A stretch of 7,839 bases of DNA from Desulfurivibrio alkaliphilus (GTDB taxonomy: Bacteria; Desulfobacterota; Desulfobulbia; Desulfobulbales; Desulfurivibrionaceae), in contig DSDS01000035.1 in NCBI GenBank assembly GCA_011048585.1, forward strand, positions 1 to 7,839. The letters are read 5' to 3'. The notes beneath the pieces are model-generated. The model was given only the letters and a program-made list of their open reading frames with translations, was not told the DNA's origin and ran no database searches. The translations under genes were made by a program, and so were the position numbers. This document shows positions 5,949-7,839 of the stretch, one piece after another (position 1 is the first letter of the stretch; every line of letters starts with the position of its first letter).

Positions 5949-7268
5949 TTATTTTTCCAGGCGGGGTGACCACTGGGGCATGGAATGGTTGCCCGGTTCA
6001 TGGCGAAACAGCACGCGTAAGCCGCTGCCGTTGGTGAAAATAGCGCAAATCTCCTCCCGGTCGTTACGTTTACGGGAGAAAACCAGCTGGCGGCTGTCCG
6101 GCGACCAGCTCGGGGTTTCATGGTCGCCCCAGGTGCGGGTAACTTGAAGCGGCGGCCCCCCTTCGGGGCGGATTATAAAAATATGCAGGGCTCCATCCAC
6201 CCGGCCGGTGTAGGCGATCCATTTGCCGTCCGGCGACCAGCTCGGGGTGGTGTTGTCGTTGCCCTGAAAGGTCAGGCGCTGGACCGCCAGGGTTCGCATA
6301 TCCATAACATAGATCTGGGGGGTGCCGCTACGGTCGGAGACAAAGGCCAGGCGGCGGCCGTCGGGGGAGAAGCTGGGGGAGACATTGACCCCTTCACCGT
6401 TGGTCAGGCGCCGCATGACCCGGCCGTTGTTGTCGGCCAGGTAAAGGTCGGGGTTGCCGTCCCGACTTAAAGTCAGCACCATCCGGTCGCCGGTGGGCGG
6501 CCAGGATGGGGTGATGTTCAACCCCTCCCAGCGGGAGATGGCCCGGGTGGTTTTAAGTTCCCGGGTATCGGTCTGGTAGAGGTTGGCGTTGCCTCGATGG
6601 AAGGAGGTATAGGCCAAGCCGTAGCCGTCGCGGGTGAAGCGCGGAGCCACGGACAGATACTGGTGCCTGGTGACCCGGCGGATATCATCTCCCAGGATGT
6701 CGGCCAGATAGATCTCTTTGTAGCCATCCAGGTCGGAGACGAAGGCGATTTGGCTCTGGCTGATCCCCTTGACCCCGCTGAGCACCTCCACCACCTCGTC
6801 GGAGAAACGGAGCAGCACTTGGCGCACCAGCTCCCAGGGGGCCTGGTAGCGGCGGCCGTGGATCATTCTGCCCTCGGTGATATCCAGCAGCCTGAGCTCC
6901 AGGCTGAAGCCATCCGGGCTTTCGCTGTAACGGCCCAAAACCACAAATTCGGCCCCCTGCCTGCTCCAGTCGGCCTCCTGGCTCTCGCCGTAAAGTTTGG
7001 GGTCGATCAACTGGACAAAGCCGTGGAACTCCAGGGCCCGGCCCAGGATATCGGCCATCCGGCGGCCCTCGGCGAGGGGTTGCCCCGACCGGTTCTGGTC
7101 CAGCAGCGGCGGAACCGCCATGGAGATCTTGCGCGACTCAGGCGAGGTAATATCGAGATAAACCCGGGCCTGGCCCGACCCGACCAGGGGAGAGGAGAGC
7201 AGCAGCAGGGCCAGCAGGGGAAGCAGCAGCCGGAGTTTGCTCATCGAAGGGTGAAGTTTAACGCTCAT
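5949..7268 (-). CDS. tolB: Tol-Pal system periplasmic beta-propeller protein TolB
   Basis: This 439-residue periplasmic protein has a signal peptide at about 1-34 (long Leu-rich core, ending GSGQA). Predicted cleavage leaves a mature N-terminus beginning near RVYLDI, which aligns with the E. coli TolB box (EVRIVI) that switches between TolA and Pal binding. An alpha/beta N-terminal domain (about 36-165, with MADILGRALEFHGFVQLIDP) is followed by a six-bladed propeller. Its blade motif prolines fall at residues 209, 254, 298, 342, 386 and 431, a period of 44-45 residues (APRFTRDG, TPSWPPTG, SPSFSPDG, TPSWSPDG, TPSWSPDS, MPQWSPRL). Length matches the family (E. coli about 430). The ATG at 7268 is preferred because AGGAG lies just upstream. 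The in-frame ATG at 7244 has no Shine-Dalgarno but would still leave a signal peptide. The gene sits 18 nt after tolA and 27 nt before cpoB, so all three should be co-transcribed. TolB helps recruit Pal during cell constriction. Confidence 0.96.
   Translation of the reverse strand: MSVKLHPSMSKLRLLLPLLALLLLSSPLVGSGQARVYLDITSPESRKISMAVPPLLDQNRSGQPLAEGRRMADILGRALEFHGFVQLIDPKLYGESQEADWSRQGAEFVVLGRYSESPDGFSLELRLLDITEGRMIHGRRYQAPWELVRQVLLRFSDEVVEVLSGVKGISQSQIAFVSDLDGYKEIYLADILGDDIRRVTRHQYLSVAPRFTRDGYGLAYTSFHRGNANLYQTDTRELKTTRAISRWEGLNITPSWPPTGDRMVLTLSRDGNPDLYLADNNGRVMRRLTNGEGVNVSPSFSPDGRRLAFVSDRSGTPQIYVMDMRTLAVQRLTFQGNDNTTPSWSPDGKWIAYTGRVDGALHIFIIRPEGGPPLQVTRTWGDHETPSWSPDSRQLVFSRKRNDREEICAIFTNGSGLRVLFRHEPGNHSMPQWSPRLEK
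6096..6248 (-). repeat. Exact 21-nt repeat in adjacent tolB propeller blades
   Basis: An identical 21-nt string (GTCCGGCGAC...GGGGT on the plus strand) is found at 6096-6116 and 6228-6248, 132 nt apart, which is one 44-residue blade. Each copy encodes the TPSWSPD signature. The match is exact at third codon positions too. Confidence 0.8.
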
Positions 7269-7286
7269 TTTTTCTCCTGAATATGC

Positions 7287-7839
7287 TCAAAAAACCTCGC
7301 CGGGACGAAAATGGAGGCCGATCTCCATTTCGTTTTGGCGCAGGGATTGCGGAAAAGGGGGGAGGGGGGTGGCGTCCTGAATCGCTTTTTGGACCAGTTG
7401 ATTGAAATAAGTGTTCTCCGCCCGCCGTTCAAATGTGGTGCTGCGTACGCTGCCGTCCCGGCGCACGGTGACGATGATGGTGGCCAGCAGCTGTTCATCC
7501 CAGGTCGGCAGATTGGGCAGCGACCAGTGGGCCTGAATATGGCTGTGGAGGCGGCTTAAGTATTCACGGGTCGCGGCATCCACCGTGACCGTTCCGCCGG
7601 CGGGGTCGGCCGCCGGCCGGGGTGCCGACCCCGCAGTGGGTGGGGTCGTCGGCGGCGACGGAGTTTCACTTCTGGCCGGCTGGGTGTAAAGATCGCGCAC
7701 CGAGTCCAATGCCTGCCTTCTGGCAATCTCCGCCTGTTGGGCCAGCGCCCGGCTTTCCGCCTCCCGTCGCTGGGTTTGCCGCAACTGTTCCAGTTGCTCC
7801 TGGGCGTCACGGGTGAGCTGAGGCCTTAGAGAGATGGGC
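7287..7839 (-). CDS. tolA: TolA, C-terminal part (TonB/TolA-type C-terminal domain); 5' end outside window
   Basis: The frame is open from the right edge (first full codon 7838-7836) to TGA at 7289-7287, giving 183 visible residues. Residues about 1-50 are charged helix rich in Gln, Arg, Glu and Ala (EQLEQLRQTQRREAESRALA), the end of the long periplasmic TolA stalk. Residues 52-83 are a Pro/Thr/Ala/Gly linker. Residues 84-183 form a TonB/TolA C-terminal fold (YLSRLHSHIQAHWSLPNL, LATIIVTVRRDGSVRSTTFE, FNQLVQKAIQDATPLPPFPQ, EIGLHFRPGEVF). TolA spans the periplasm from the TolQR motor in the inner membrane and engages TolB, Pal and CpoB. No cysteine is present in the visible part, so the disulfide of the E. 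coli TolA C-terminal domain is lacking. The call as TolA rather than another TonB-like transducer rests on the adjacent tolB and cpoB. TTG at 7784 is in frame but is an internal Leu codon. Confidence 0.88.
   Translation of the reverse strand, partial: PISLRPQLTRDAQEQLEQLRQTQRREAESRALAQQAEIARRQALDSVRDLYTQPARSETPSPPTTPPTAGSAPRPAADPAGGTVTVDAATREYLSRLHSHIQAHWSLPNLPTWDEQLLATIIVTVRRDGSVRSTTFERRAENTYFNQLVQKAIQDATPLPPFPQSLRQNEMEIGLHFRPGEVF
7600..7634. repeat. Perfect 11-bp inverted repeat in the tolA linker
   Basis: GCGGGGTCGGC (7600-7610) and GCCGACCCCGC (7624-7634) are perfect inverse complements separated by 13 nt. The stem is nearly all G-C, so a stable hairpin should form in the mRNA. It lies in the codons of the Pro/Ala/Gly linker of TolA. 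There is no T-tract on either side, so it is not an intrinsic terminator. Confidence 0.7.

Noticed and set aside
5061..5969. 302-residue plus-strand open frame opposite cpoB
   Set aside because: It mirrors the coiled-coil and Ala-rich codons of cpoB and runs through the cpoB start region. No family resemblance or ribosome binding site was seen.
7556..7810. 84-residue minus-strand frame overlapping tolA
   Set aside because: It is the alternative frame of the charged helix and Pro-rich linker of tolA, giving Arg/Pro-rich nonsense.
1..7839. Search for mobile elements, CRISPR arrays, tRNA/rRNA genes, defence or phage modules
   Set aside because: No transposase or integrase motifs, regularly spaced repeats, terminal inverted repeats or structural RNA signatures were seen. 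Base composition is even outside the single intergenic gap.

Overview
This is a high-GC (roughly 60% by eye), gene-dense Gram-negative chromosomal segment holding six protein genes, two of them cut by the window edges. The Tol genes require an outer membrane. The gene styles (a PEP synthase longer than that of E. coli, a phosphohexomutase with an N-terminal extension, a probably lipidated CpoB) resemble Desulfobacterota/deltaproteobacteria, perhaps Desulfobulbales. That placement is an inference from memory of protein style, not from a search.

Layout. From 1 to 2096 on the minus strand lies a two-gene unit: an alpha-D-phosphohexomutase (372-2096), then an exported TPR protein (375 to beyond base 1) that starts on a GTG inside the mutase stop (GTGA overlap). 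A 301-bp divergent intergenic region (2097-2397) holds a good sigma70-type promoter candidate and an imperfect inverted repeat on the plus-strand side. Phosphoenolpyruvate synthase ppsA follows on the plus strand (2398-4845). Converging on it, and sharing its stop site (TTAA read as TAA on both strands), is the end of a minus-strand tol cluster. Read in the direction of transcription this is tolA (C-terminal part only, 7839-7287), tolB (7268-5949) and cpoB/ybgF (5921-4842), with gaps of 18 and 27 nt.

How the genes work together. The central divergent pair is gluconeogenic: PpsA makes PEP from pyruvate, and the mutase interconverts hexose 6- and 1-phosphates for glycogen, LPS and cell-wall sugars. 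The tol cluster encodes the envelope machine that links the inner-membrane motor (TolQRA) to the periplasmic beta-propeller TolB and the coordinator CpoB during cell constriction. The usual pal gene between tolB and cpoB is absent.

I see no mobile element, CRISPR array, tRNA or rRNA gene, phage gene or unknown multi-gene system. The window reads as core genome. The points worth a second look are the missing pal, the atypical lipobox and TolA-like helix in CpoB, the overlapping convergent stops without a visible terminator, and a perfect 11-bp hairpin inside the tolA linker.
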